Position numbers and translations under genes: made by a program
Source: Metellina segmentata
Lineage: Eukaryota > Arthropoda > Arachnida > Araneae > Tetragnathidae
Length of the DNA: 64,000 nucleotides
Direction of reading: 5' to 3'
NCBI GenBank assembly: GCA_947359465.1
Contig: OX375880.1
Span: 19,525,135-19,589,134 of the forward strand
Shown: positions 11,361 through 22,408 of the stretch, piece after piece
Layout: every line of letters begins with the position of its first letter
Position numbering within the stretch: the stretch's first letter is position 1
Notes under the pieces: model-generated
Database searches by the model: none
What the model saw: the letters and a program-made list of their open reading frames with translations, nothing else
What the model was told of the DNA's origin: nothing

Positions 11361-12255
11361 GATTAAACTGAGTAGTCATTTCAGATAAAAGAAACAGTTT
11401 TAAACGTAATAAGTATTACAGAATGCTATCTTCCAAAACTATTCCTGCAGGATTTTAAAAACTTTATAAAACTCCACTACACACAAACCCGAAAAAAACG
11501 AAATTTCCTTCAAAAGCACGAACACACCAACCACCTCCTACGAATTAAACCATCTTTCGTTTAAATCTTCAAAAAAAAAAAAGGCATCTTCCAAAACTTA
11601 TAACACCCGAGCAACATCGGAGAAACAAAAACCTCCCCCAACCAACCAAGCAACAACCACCGCCGCACCGTTCCTCTCTTCTGCTCTATAACCACCAACA
11701 ATTCCATCAAACTTTGAAATCGCTTTTTTGCGGAAACTTGTTGTTTCCCGAAGAAGGGAAAACCTTATTTTATTCAATCCTTCTCTTTGCTCCGCTGATG
11801 CATTTTGCTCCACCCCCACCCTCGGGGAGGAAAAATCTGCGTCAAATAACGTTTGCATCTCGGAAAGAGCGCTGCTCAACCCCCCTTGTTCGATTTGATG
11901 ACCTAAGAGCCTCTGTTTCTGGTGGTGCAATACCCCCACGGCTGGCCCTTTGTTCTATCTCGCAGATTCTGTTTTGGGGTCGTTAGAAGAAATCTCTCTA
12001 TATTCTCCTCGGAATATGTTCTTTTTCGGGGGTGGGAGGGATCTTCGGGGAGGATGCTGGGGTTACGGTTTGGGTTAAGCTAGGTTGTGTCTGGAGGAAG
12101 TTGTGGCGAAATACTGGAATTGATGAGAATGGTGATGTTTACACGAGCAGTTACAGTTAGCTTCTGGGGGCGTTTTTATTAACCTTTTGAGATTCATAAG
12201 TTTTGATTTTACTTCACAAGACATTTGACTAAATAAACCACATTTATTGGGTTAA
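11361..12255. other. Single-copy island, GC-richer at 11600-12110
   Basis: Overlapping open frames occur on both strands (11598-11939 minus, 11714-11986 plus), but neither matches a known family. Their overlap suggests composition, not coding. It could be an exon or promoter region of an unseen gene; nothing here decides it. Confidence 0.35.
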
Positions 12256-12540
12256 GACGTCTATAGAATTCCTTTAACTTTGAGGAAAATTCTTCCGGAA
12301 TAGAATCCTTTGGAAAGAATCTTTCTATTTTCCCAAGAATAAAATTATTTGGAAATATATAATTTTAGTTTTTTCTTCAGAATAGAATTCTTTGGGGACA
12401 TTCTTTTAGCCCTTCCCTTAGAATAGAATCCTCTGAAAAATTGTTATTGCTCTTTAATTGGAAATTAATCCATTAGAACATTTCTATTCATGCATTCTTT
12501 GAATTAAAATTCTTTGTACAGAGTTTCTTTTGGTTCTTTC
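12256..12540. repeat. Degenerate gaatagaatcctttggaaag repeat
   Basis: About five diverged units of the sequence that forms the clean 41-bp array at 61 kb. They lie immediately upstream of the 22-bp array. Confidence 0.75.
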
Positions 12541-13165
12541 ATTAGAATAGAATAATACTGGAATTCATGAATGCTAATTCTATTCTATTGAAAGAATAAT
12601 TCTATCATTAGAATAGAATAATTCTTTCATTAGTATGGAATAATTCTTTCATTAGAATAAAATAACTCTTTCATTAGAATAGAATAATTATTTCATTAGA
12701 ATAGAATAATTATTTCATTAGAATAGAATAATACTGTAATTGATGAATGCTAATTAAAGAATAATTCTTTCATTAGAATAGAATAATTCTTTCATTAGAA
12801 TAGAATAATTCTTTCATTATAATAGAATAATTCTTTCATTATAATAGAATAATTCTTTCATTATAATAGAATAATTCTTTCATTATAATAGAATAATTCT
12901 TTCATTATAATAGAATAATTCTTTCATAAAATTAGAATATTTCTTTCATTAGAATAGAATAATTCTTTCATTAGAATAGAATAATTCTTTCATTAGAATA
13001 GAATAATTCTTTCATTAGAATAGAATAATTATTTCATTAGAATAGAATAATTATTTCATTAGAATATAATAATTATTTCATTAGAATAGAATATTTCTTT
13101 CATTAGAATAGAATATTTCTTTCATTAGAATAGAATAACTCTTTCATTAGAATAGAATAAATCCT
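12541..13165. repeat. 22-bp minisatellite, about 28 copies
   Basis: The unit is attctttcattagaatagaa plus ta. Variants with ataatag cluster at 12810-12920 and variants with aattatttc at 13025-13080, showing local spread of variants. Confidence 0.95.
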
Positions 13166-13408
13166 GAAAGGAAAGATCCAGACTTCGGACCGTGATAAAT
13201 CCAGAAGGGAAAGATTTAAGGACAACGCCTCGTCATTTTGAAGCACGGTCAAATGACGTGGTCAATACCTGAGCTAGCACAACACTCTCTAAACTTCCAC
13301 ACCACACCTACGTGAGGCCACGACCGGTTGTAAATCGTGGCTCAAAATTACGTGGTGCTGTCCTCGGATCTTTCCCTTTGGGATGGATCCTGGACCGTCG
13401 TCAATAGC
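13166..13408. mobile_element. Two SINE fragments in opposite orientation
   Basis: 13166-13328 is a minus body piece (caaacttccacaccacacc). 13332-13408 is a plus 3' piece (ttacgtggtgctgtcctcgg to gtcgtcaatagc). Confidence 0.75.
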
Positions 13409-13765
13409 AAGATTTTTATGCTGCATCAGTGCCTTGTAATTAACTACCTACACAAGATGGATTCTTGTATGCAATAAATTCTCTATTGCAGAGTCGCAAC
13501 TGGGGCGTTAGTATTTCATACATATACATGAAGCAGTAGCTTTAATTCCGCCAATCTGGTATAGGTATCAAAGCATCTTTCTGGCACCCAGTTGGTCCGG
13601 GTTCTAACACCTGTTTGATAGCTCATTGTCGGTTGGAGTTTCAGCGCAAGAGCAATATGAGGCCCAAATCCTTGTGAATGGTTAGTACAATGTCTCTTTT
13701 AGTCATTACGTACTACGTATTCGTGTATCTAGTCATTTCAAGTAAACTAGTATTCCCTCTTATCA
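13409..13765. other. Single-copy sequence, nothing recognised
   Basis: No repeats or coding signal. Confidence 0.35.
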
Positions 13766-14233
13766 ATCGGATGTTGGTAGCACGGTTGGATTGGTAGTTG
13801 GTAATTTTAGTTAACGTCGTACTAGAGCAACACAACGGGCTATTGACGACGGTCCAGGATCAGTCCCTTAAGGGAAAGATCCGAGGACAACACCTCGTAA
13901 TTTTGAACCACGGTCAGATGACGAAGCAACACCTAGCACGGTTGCAAGAGCATCGGATTAGCAACTGGACGGTTGCGAGTTCGAATCCAGCCAAATCCCG
14001 TCGTGTAGAAAGTGATCTAAATATAAATCCGCCTGAACCTCAAATGTCCTCGCATTGGCTTGGTGTGGAAGTTTGGAGAGTGGAGTGCCAGCTCTGATGT
14101 GCCCTCGTCATCTGACCAGGTTCAAAATTACGAGGTGTTGTCCTCGGATCTTTCTTTTAGGGGATTGGTCCCGGACCGTCGTCAATAGCCCATTGTGTTG
14201 CTCTAGTACAACGTTCCAAAAACTACCAATTAC
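13766..14233 (+). mobile_element. SINE-B, interrupted by a nested SINE-A
   Basis: The head begins at ggtagcacggttg, is interrupted at 13789, and resumes at 13934 with tagcacggttgcaagagcat. Box B is gagttcgaatcc. The copy continues through the body to ccaattacc. The spacer is unusual (gaaagtgatctaaatataaa). Confidence 0.85.
13789..13933 (-). mobile_element. SINE-A fragment nested in SINE-B, 11-bp TSD
   Basis: Flanked by tagcacggttg at 13778-13788 and 13934-13944. This minus-strand copy is 5'-truncated near ctgagctgg. Confidence 0.9.
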
Positions 14234-14415
14234 CAAAATTACGTGGTGTTGTCCTCTGCTGTTTCCCATTGGAGGATTGATCCCGGACCGTCGTCAATAG
14301 CCCGTTGTGTTGCTCTAGTATGACGTTAACTAAAATTACCATTACCATTACCCGGACCTTCGCCGATGGCCCGTTGTGTTTTACTAATACAAGTTATAAA
14401 AATATATACCTACCT
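14234..14415 (+). mobile_element. Two further SINE 3' ends in series
   Basis: 14234-14351 runs from ttacgtggtgttgtcctctg to (ATTACC)n. 14352-14415 is a second, shorter end (ggaccttcgccgatggccc to ctacctcc, a SINE-B-type tail). Confidence 0.7.
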
Positions 14416-15235
14416 CCAGCTGGGCAACCCTTCCGCTACGAAGTAATGAATCCGTACATACAAGTGGACAGCACCCCCCGCAATATGTACCCGACCCCCT
14501 TCCTTCACACATTTAACGTTCAATTTCTCGGAGGGAAAACTCGCGGTAGACGGCCAGGGAGTAAGTCTTAACTTTCTCCTTCCATTTCGCATATTCCACG
14601 AAATCACATCAAAACTTAAAACCCCCCTCCACCCCGAAACAAAGCAGATGAGAAGGTAAAAACGATTCGCCACACACCGGGGGGTGGAGCGGGGCCCCCT
14701 CCCCCCGCATAAAATGAGACACCCCAGCCTTCCAAAATGCCATTTTCGAACCACTCGCAGAGCGAAAAACAGCATTCGGGCCCGCTCGCATAATGCAATT
14801 CGGGGTAATAGAGTAGCAGACCAGCGGGCAGACGAGTGGGGGGGGGTGCGAAAATTCGAACGTCTTACAGGTGATTGTGTTCGCATAGTTTGCGGGATGG
14901 AACGTTTTTTGAGTGCCTGGACGGTGCGTGCAGAACGCCTTGTAGACCGCTACAGTCTGATGACCTCCTGTTGTGCATGTGGAATGAGGACGGATATTGC
15001 GGCCGTGCGGACTGTTCTCGAATACCTTCGGTAGTCAGTTCTATAGTTCGGATTTTATTCTTTGGTGATGATTGTCGAATGGGATTCGAAATCTCCCATG
15101 ATGGTCGGATGGTCTGGGCCACATGGGGCGAGATAAAATAAAAAAGATCGTCTGCAGCAAACGCAAGATAGAATGCAACCCAATAGAACAGTTAAAAAAA
15201 TATGGTAGTCATAACAATAATGTGTGAAAGTAGAT
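14416..15235. other. GC-rich single-copy island
   Basis: Local GC is clearly above the neighbourhood, with C and G homopolymers at 14620 and 14700 and CpG-bearing stretches at 14740-15020. Overlapping open frames exist on both strands (for example 14410-14886 minus, 14684-15034 plus), none recognisable. It might be a CpG-island-like promoter or a regulatory region. Confidence 0.4.
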
Positions 15236-15247
15236 GTTAAGGGAGGA

Positions 15248-15584
15248 GCCTACCAACCTGTCTAGTGGTTAAGGTGTTCGCCTCTAGATCGGAAGGTTCC
15301 TGGTTCGAATCCGAGTCAGTGCATGGATGTTTGTAAACGTATGGTGTAGAGGCGGCTGGTGCACCTTAAATCTGTCGTGGCCGAAAGTCCTCACGTTGGG
15401 TTGGCGTGGAAGTTTGGAGAGTGGGGTGCCAGCTCAGGTGTTGCTTCGTCATCTGATCGTGGTTCAAAATTACGAGGTGTTGTCCTCGGATCTTTCCCTT
15501 AAGGGACTGATCCCGGACCGTCGTCAATAGCCCGTTGTGTTGCTCTAGTACGACGTTAACAAAAAATTACCAAAAAAATTACCA
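15248..15584 (+). mobile_element. SINE-A, full length, 12-bp TSD
   Basis: Flanked by gttaagggagga at 15236-15247 and 15585-15596. The exact duplication defines both ends: the 5' end at gcctaccaacctgtc and the 3' end at caaaaaaattacca. This is the best-delimited full copy. Confidence 0.95.
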
Positions 15585-15599
15585 GTTAAGGGAGGACTT

Positions 15600-15910
15600 A
15601 GACTCAAAATATGAAAAAAAAGGTCAAAACAAATTTTTATTATCTTAAAAAATAATATAGATCTTTCTGAAAAAAAATGACACCTCAATTTTGTTTATAC
15701 CATACCTAGAACCGGAAATATTTAACTTGTTATAAACAAGACATTTGCAAATCCAAAGAGACTTCATATTTTTAAACGCTCTTTTTCTCCTTTTGTGTAA
15801 AATGGAATTTCACTAGTAGAAATCGATATAACTTAAGGACTACTTCTCATAAATGAACGAAATTTTCAACATTTACTTTTCAAATATATTTCTTTAATTT
15901 GTCTTCAGCA

Positions 15911-15948
<38 letters not shown>

Positions 15949-16330
15949 TTTCTTTTCTATAATTTTTCGAACTTTCTATATTTGTTGTATTTGTTTTATG
16001 AAGTTTTTGAACAAAATATTAAGGAAAATTTTTTTTTAATTGTTTCAACCAAAATTCACGAAGACAATTTGTAGTATGAACTCATAGAAGTTAATTAATG
16101 CAAAAATGAAGTGATTTGTAACAAAATATTTTGCGATACATCACTTTTGCCCAGTGTCAAAATTTTGACATTTTTTAATTTTAATAAATAAAATTTTAAA
16201 GTTTTGAAAATATAAAGTAGTTATTATAATTTCAAAATACAATGTATACCTACAGAAAAAATTTCAGAACGAAAACTTTAAAATTGAAGATTTTAGAATT
16301 TTGAGTCCCAGACCCCCTTAAATGATGACT
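15600..16330. other. AT-rich sequence with a (TA)n run
   Basis: A perfect TA run of about 30 bp lies at 15916-15945. The rest is A/T homopolymer-rich with no gene. gactcaaaat near 15610 and the phrase ttttgagtccca at 16299 form a weak inverted pair, but no element is defined. Confidence 0.5.
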
Positions 16331-16343
16331 CAGTAAACTTCAA

Positions 16344-16668
16344 GTCGACCAACCAGTCTGGTGGTTAAGGTGTTTGCCTCTAGATCGGAAGGTTCCTGGT
16401 ACGAATCCAGGTCATGGATGTTTGTAAGCGTATGGTGTAGAGGCGGCTAGTGCTCCTTAAATCTGTCGTAGCCGAAAGTCCTCACATTGTGTGGGTGTGA
16501 AAGTTTGGAGAGTGGGGTGCCAGCTCAGGCGTTGCTTCGTCATCTGACCGTGGTTCAAAATTACGAGCTATTGTCCTCGGACCTTTCCCTTAAGTGACTG
16601 ATCCCGGACCGTCGTCAATAGCCCGTTATGTTGCTCTAGTACGACGTTAATTAAAAATTACCAATTAC
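16344..16668 (+). mobile_element. SINE-A, full length, 13-bp TSD
   Basis: Flanked by cagtaaacttcaa at 16331-16343 and 16669-16681. Box B reads ggtacgaatcc, one change from consensus. Confidence 0.95.
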
Positions 16669-16689
16669 CAGTAAACTTCAAAAACTGAC

Positions 16690-17039
16690 TTCATTAACCT
16701 TTACGCTGCCTTTATGCTGCCCTCTTTATTGTCCAGTCGCTACAGGTGGAGGTATACTTATTGTAATTTATGAAGAAAACTTTTCCGGCTCAAAACGGAC
16801 CTAAGGTTGACTGATATCATTGAGCCGGACCACATATCTTCAGCGCACACATTCCGGGGTCGACCACGTCCACGCCCTATCGTGTTCATCCTGGGCAGAT
16901 AAGGGTTTTTCGGACGGCGCGTCACTAGGCCCACTTCTCAATTTTCTCATTAGAGGCTTTCCCTAGCTTCGGCTAATCCGCTGTGGGTTTTCAGTAACTC
17001 GGTACGGAGGGGTCTGCTTCCATTCGAAGGAAGGAAGGA
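16690..17039. other. Single-copy sequence, no gene recognised
   Basis: GC-richer at 16840-17000. No family resemblance. Confidence 0.35.
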
Positions 17040-17400
17040 AGGTATACTTATTGTAGTCATTATATACTAATCGTAGTCATTATATACTTATCTTAGTCAT
17101 TATATACTTAGTAGTGTCTCTTTTAGTCATTCTATACTTATTCGAATGTCTCTTTAAGTCATTCCCTACTACTCAATTCATTTTCTATTTTGTCATTTCT
17201 TACTACTTATTTGTATCTATTTAGTCATTCTTACTACTTTTTACAGTGTCTGTTTAGTCATTTTTACTACTCATTACAGGTGACTATTTAATCATTTCTA
17301 CTTCTCATTACAGTGCCTATTTAGTCATTCCTGCTACTAAAAATGTTTATTTAGCCATTTCCTATTAACTAGCAACACTTTAGTCGTTCCATCAATTACT
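17040..17400. repeat. Degenerate tandem repeat around tagtcattnctacta
   Basis: The phrase (t)tagtcatt recurs about twelve times with spacing of roughly 20-45 bp, often with cattacagtgtctattta between. Strongly diverged. Confidence 0.75.
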
Positions 17401-18265
17401 CTAGTTATCCAGTTATTACAATGCACCTTAGCTACTATATTTATCCCAGCATAAAAAATAATGAAGTGTGGTAAAAACAATAGGACAAAATACAATCCAA
17501 AATGTATTCCAGGACGTACAGGAAGCCCACCACTTCCCTCACCTAGCCGTTGGTCAAACTAATTTAAAAAACAAATTAAAAAAACGCAATTCTCCCCAAA
17601 ACCCCATCAAAAACGCAGCTGCAGAAACAAAGCCAACGATGAAACAAAGGAAGAGCGGGAGCAGAAACAAACGATAACAAAAAAAAATCGCATGCGTGCA
17701 ATTCCGCACTCATCCCTGGAAGCCCTGTCCGCACTGTCCGGGAAGAAGGAGGCCCCCTAAACTCTGTGAGAATCCGGCAATCTGCTCTGATTGTGTCGGC
17801 CTGTCCAACGGAGTGAGTAACTTGCTGATACAATTGGCCGGGATTACTACCACTCCACCCCGACCCCCCTCAGCGGGAAAGGGGGGGGGGGTCCCTGACA
17901 TTAATCCCCGTGCTAACCCCCCCGCTTGTGTGAACAGGGGCATGTCGAAAGCGATGTTAACAGAAAGCTATATCCGGGTGTTACTCTTTTGTCGGTGGAA
18001 GCAGGACCCCCTGTTAGAAGTGGTTGTAGATATACAGTTGCAGTGTGTTAAGGGGGGTCGAATGATAGAAGCGTGACTTTATTAACGGGTTTAAGGGTGG
18101 CTCGCGCACAGGTGGGAGGAGGGGTGAGGTTTCGGAGTGGCCGAGTGCTCATGGCGAATGTTCTCTTTTTATTTCTCGTTTGGAGGCTTGAATGCTTTGT
18201 GTTTTTGGATGGGGTGGGGATGTTTGTTTGAGATGTGAGAGTGAGGGCCAACACGCCGGGTGCTT
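17401..18265. other. Single-copy island, no gene recognised
   Basis: GC-rich at 17690-18060 with a G run at 17881. Open frames 17696-18076 (+) and 17576-17833 (-) overlap and match nothing known. Confidence 0.35.
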
Positions 18266-18512
18266 GACGAGGTTCCGGGATCGATCCTGCAGGGAATGAT
18301 CCGAGGACGACATCTCGTAACCTCGAACCGCGGTCAGATGACGGCGTCGATACCACCGTATCTCAATCTCTAAACTTGGGACGGGATCTGACCGTTGTTC
18401 AAAATTACGTGGTGTCTTCCTCTGGTCTTTGTCTTTGAGTTCGATACCGGATCGTCGACAATAGTCCGGTTTGTTGCTCTGGTGTGACGTTAGTAAAAAT
18501 ATTTACCTACCA
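18266..18512. mobile_element. SINE fragments, minus then plus
   Basis: 18266-18375 is a minus body piece (gatccgaggacgacatctcg). 18378-18512 is a plus piece (gatctgaccgttgttcaaa to tttacctacc). Confidence 0.7.
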
Positions 18513-18589
18513 ACATGTGATGAACGTGAAAGTTATTAGGTTTTGGACTCGAGATTTGAATCTTTGATCTGTGAAGGGGCTTGAGGTGG

Positions 18590-18700
18590 GTATGTTCATT
18601 GCGCTTACGAGAGGTAGGTGACTCAGGTTCGATACCTACCTGGGTGTACTTCTCTCTTCTGTGTCATTACAACTTTCCTTGTGCATGTATGTCCATTACT
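18590..18700 (+). mobile_element. SINE-C copy
   Basis: Shows ttgcgcttacgagaggtagg, then box B ggttcgatacct and the ttctctcttctgtgtcatta segment. Confidence 0.7.
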
Positions 18701-18702
18701 TG

Positions 18703-18746
18703 AGCCGACCTACCGGTCTGGTGGTTAAGGTGTTAGCCTCTGGATC
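18703..18746 (+). mobile_element. SINE-A head only
   Basis: gccgacctaccggtctggtg through ttagcctctggatct, cut off exactly where the satellite-bearing element begins. Its remainder does not reappear after 21027, so this is not a clean insertion. Confidence 0.8.
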
Positions 18747-21027
18747 TTAAGTTTGTTTTTAAAGGAAATCTAAAGTTTGTTTTCCTGCAATAAAGGGACA
18801 TGGATAAGGAAACACGTTCTACAGGGTTTGGGTATGAGTTAACACAGGGAAATATCGCGGTCATATTTGAGCAGTCGCGGAAGGTAACACGTTCTACAGA
18901 GTTGGTGAATTTGTTAACACAGGGAAATGTCGCGGTCATATTTTAGCTGTCGCGGTAGGAAACACGTTCTACAGGGTATGTGTATCTGAGTTAACACAGG
19001 GAAATGTCTCTGTCATATTTGAGCAGTCGCGGAAGGAAACACTTTCTACAGAGTTTGGGAATTTGTTAACACAGGGAAATGTCGCGGTCATATTTGAGCA
19101 GTCGTGGTAGGAAACACGTTCTACAGGGTACGTGTATTTGATTTAACGCAGGGAAATGTCGCGGTCATATTTGAGAAGTCGTAGAAGGAAACACTTTCTA
19201 CAGAGTTTGTGAATTTGTTAACACAAGGAAATGTCGATGTCATATTTTAGCTATCGCGGTAGGAAACACGTTCTACAGGGTACGTGTATTTGAGTTAACA
19301 CAGGGAAATGTCTCTGTCATATTTGAGCAGTCGCGGAAGGTAACACGTTCTACAGAGTTGGTGAATTTGTTAACACAGGGAAATTTCGCTGTCATATTTT
19401 AGCTGTCGCGGTAGGAAACACGTTCTACAGGGTACGTGTATCTGAGTTAACACAGGGAAATGTCTCTGTCATATTTGAGCAGTCGCGGAAGGTAACACGT
19501 TCTACAGAGTTGGTGAATTTGTTAACACAGGGAAATGTCGCGGTCATATTTTAGCTGTCGCGGTAGGAAACACGTTCTACAGGGTACGTGTATCTGAGTT
19601 AACACAGGGAAATGTCTCTGTCATATTTGAGCAGTCGCGGAAGGTAACACGTTCTACAGAGTTGGTGAATTTGTTAACACAGGGAAATGTCGCGGTCATA
19701 TTTTAGCTGTCGCGGTAGGAAACACGTTCTACAGGGTACGTGTATCTGAGTTAACACAGGGAAATGTCTCTGTCATATTTGAGCAGTCGCGGAAGGTAAC
19801 ACGTTCTACAGAGTTTGGGAATTTGTTAACACAGGGAAATGTCGCGGTCATATTTTAGCTGTCGCGGTAGGAAACACGTTCTACAGGGTACATGTATTTG
19901 AGTTAACACAGGGAAATGTCTCTGTCATATTTGAGCAGTCGCGGAAGGTAACACGTTCTACAGAGTTGGTGAATTTGTTAACACAGGGAAATTTCGCTGT
20001 CATATTTTAGCTGTCGCGGTAGGAAACACGTTCTACAGGGTACGTGTATCTGAGTTAACACAGGGAAATGTCTCTGTCATATTTGAGCAGTCGCGGAAGG
20101 TAACACGTTCTACAGAGTTGGTGAATTTGTTAACACAGGGAAATGTCGCGGTCATATTTAACTGTCGCGGTAGGAAACACGTTCTACAGGGTACGTGTAT
20201 CTGAGTTAACACAGGGAAGTGTCGCTGTCATATTTGAGAAGTCGCGGAAGGAAACACTTTCTACAGAGTTTGGGAATTTGTTAACACAGGGAAATGTCGC
20301 GGTCATATTTGAGCAGTCGTGGTAGGAAACACGTTCTACAGGGTACGTGTATTTGATTTAACGCAGGGAAATGTCGCGGTCATATTTGAGAAGTCGTAGA
20401 AGGAAACACTTTCTACAGAGTTTGTGAATTTGTTAACACAAGGAAATGTCGATGTCATATTTTAGCTATCGCGGTAGGAAACACGTTCTACAGGGTACGT
20501 GTATTTGAGTTAACACAGGGAAATGTCTCTGTCATATTTGAGCAGTCGCGGAAGGTAACACGTTCTACAGAGTTGGTGAATTTGTTAACACAGGGAAATT
20601 TCGCTGTCATATTTTAGCTGTCGCGGTAGGAAACACGTTCTACAGGGTACGTGTATCTGAGTTAACACAGGGAAATGTCTCTGTCATATTTGAGCAGTCG
20701 CGGAAGGTAACACGTTCTACAGAGTTGGTGAATTTGTTAACACAGGGAAATGTCTCGGTCATATTTTAGCTGTCGCGGTAGGAAACACGTTCTACAGGGT
20801 ACGTGTATCTGAGTTAACACAGGGAAATGTCTCTGTCATATTTGAGCAGTCGCGGAAGGAAACACTTTCTACAGAGTTTGTGAATTTGTTAACACAGGGA
20901 TATGTTGCGGTCATATTTTAGCTGTCGCGGCAGGAAACACGTTCTACAGGGTACGAGTATTTGAGTTAACATATGGAAATGTTGCGGTCATATCTGAAAC
21001 TCAGGCAACTCCGGGTTTTTCAGCTAG
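18747..21027 (+). mobile_element. Helitron-like element with amplified internal monomer
   Basis: The left flank has aaatctaaag and ttttcctgcaataaaggg. The right end has tgaaactcaggcaactccgg followed by ttcagctag and then T. The minus-strand element at 53470-53828 has the same two flanks around one monomer. A hairpin-like stretch followed by CTAG is typical of Helitron 3' ends. The 5' terminus is missing here. No Rep/helicase coding is present, so it is non-autonomous. Confidence 0.7.
18807..20999 (+). repeat. ~76-bp satellite, dimeric (~152 bp), about 29 monomers
   Basis: Monomers share acacgttctacag, gttaacacagggaaatgtc and tcatattt(g/t)agc. Alternating A (ggtacgtgtatctgag) and B (agttggtgaatttgttaac) types form a dimer of about 152 bp. 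A ~1.2-kb block holding unusual variants (gcagtcgtgg at 19098 and 20313, 1215 bp apart, about eight dimers) is repeated, which indicates higher-order duplication. Short open frames are incidental. Confidence 0.95.
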
Positions 21028-21565
21028 TCCTTACTAAAGCGCCATAGACTTGTTGATTGCTTTTTACAACCATTTTTTATGTTGTAAACTTCAGTCCAAT
21101 GAACTACGAATCCTTTTACAAGACTGCAATAAATACGGATAAGGTATTTTCATTATATTTTCGGCTCACGGCGAAATCACTCAGAGAAAGAACGTTGTTT
21201 GATTCTTAAATCTTCTCGCGATTGCTCGAATTTAATGCTCTCCATAGTTGCTTTTTTTTAGTTTTTAAGCCGGAACATTGTTTTACTTTGACAGAAATAG
21301 CGTTTTCTTTGATTAATAAAAAGATCACACTCTGTTTCTCGTTGAAAATTTAGGATTCCTCTCTGTAAATGAAAAAAGAAATACTTTCTCTCAGACTTAT
21401 CAGTCTGTTTTCTTGGGATGATTTCAAAAGCTTTTGCTCATAAGCTGGTACAATGCCGAACATATGTAACTCTTCGATAGGATTGCATTTTACTTTTCTA
21501 CAACTGAAGAAATTTTTACATTTCGTAGTGAAAAGGATTAAGCGACGTGCCTCACCTACTCACCA
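21028..21565. other. Single-copy AT-rich sequence, no gene
   Basis: Nothing recognised. Confidence 0.35.
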
Positions 21566-21740
21566 TAGCGGCTGGAGCAAGTTAAATCTATCGTGGTCTT
21601 AAATTTCATCACGTTGGCTTGGTGTGGAAGTTTGGAGAGTGGGATGTCAGCTTAGGTCATGGTCCTCGTCATCTTACCGTGGTTTAAAATGACGAGGTTG
21701 TCTTCGAATCTCTCCCTTCGGGTTTGATTCCGGAGCGTGG
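21566..21740 (+). mobile_element. SINE-B, head and 3' end truncated
   Basis: Starts in the spacer (ctggagcaagttaaatct) and ends at ttccggagcgtgg, where the next SINE-B begins. Confidence 0.75.
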
Positions 21741-22016
21741 TAGACCGTTTGGAAGAGTAACGGATTAGCAACCAGAGCGTTGCGAGATCGAATCCGACTA
21801 AACACTGTCGTGTGCAAAGGGGGATGGTGCACGTTAAATCTGTCGTGGACACAAATATCCTCACGTTGACGTGGTGTGGATGCTTAGAGAAGTGGGGTGC
21901 CTGCTCAGGTGTCAAATCGTCAATTGACCTTCGGGGTTTAATCCTGGACTTTCGCCAATAACCCGGTGTGTCGCTCCAGTGCGACGTTAATAAAGCCGAC
22001 TACCTACCTAAATTAC
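21741..22016 (+). mobile_element. SINE-B, near full length
   Basis: Head ggaagagtaacggattagca, box B gagatcgaatcc, spacer actgtcgtgtgcaaag, and 3' end gtgcgacgttaataaa with a ctacctacc tail. The mid-body has a deletion (gtgtcaaatcgtcaattgacc to ttcgggg). Confidence 0.85.
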
Positions 22017-22051
22017 ACATGTAAGTCCCTCCTCTGATTTCCCCGATCCGT

Positions 22052-22294
22052 TGGAAACCAGGTTGCAAGAGTAACGGATTAGCGACCGGAGGATTTCAAG
22101 TTCGAATCCAACCACATTGGGTTGGTGTGGAAGTTTGGAGAGTGGGGTGCCAGCTTAGGTGTTGCCTCGTCATCTGACCGTGGTTCAAAATTATGTGGCA
22201 TTGTCCTCGGATCTTTCCCTTCGTGATTGATCTCGGACCTACGACTATAGCACGTTCTGTAGTTCCAGTGCGACTTTAATTAAAGGAACTACCT
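22052..22294 (+). mobile_element. SINE-B with spacer deletion
   Basis: Head gcaagagtaacggattagcg and box B aagttcgaatcc join directly to the body at acattgggttggtgtgg, missing about 80 bp of spacer. The tail is ctacctac. Confidence 0.85.
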
Positions 22295-22408
22295 ACTTGT
22301 TCTTTAAACCATATCCCCCATACATAGTTTGAATCATTAAAAAATATCTGCCAGATAAAAAATAAAGTCGTGAGATATTTTTACGCAGCAAATAACAAAC
22401 GTTTACTT

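Noticed and set aside
15327..15530. Frames such as those in SINE-A copies (RGGWCTLNLSWPK, LKGLIPDRRQ) as a conserved protein family
   Set aside because: They recur only because the SINE recurs, on both strands, and they start or stop with SINE truncation.
20143..20325. Repeat-encoded peptide in the 76-bp satellite
   Set aside because: The monomer length is not a multiple of three and most monomers contain stops.
18807..20999. CRISPR array
   Set aside because: The repeats are directly adjacent with no unique spacers, and the context is eukaryotic.
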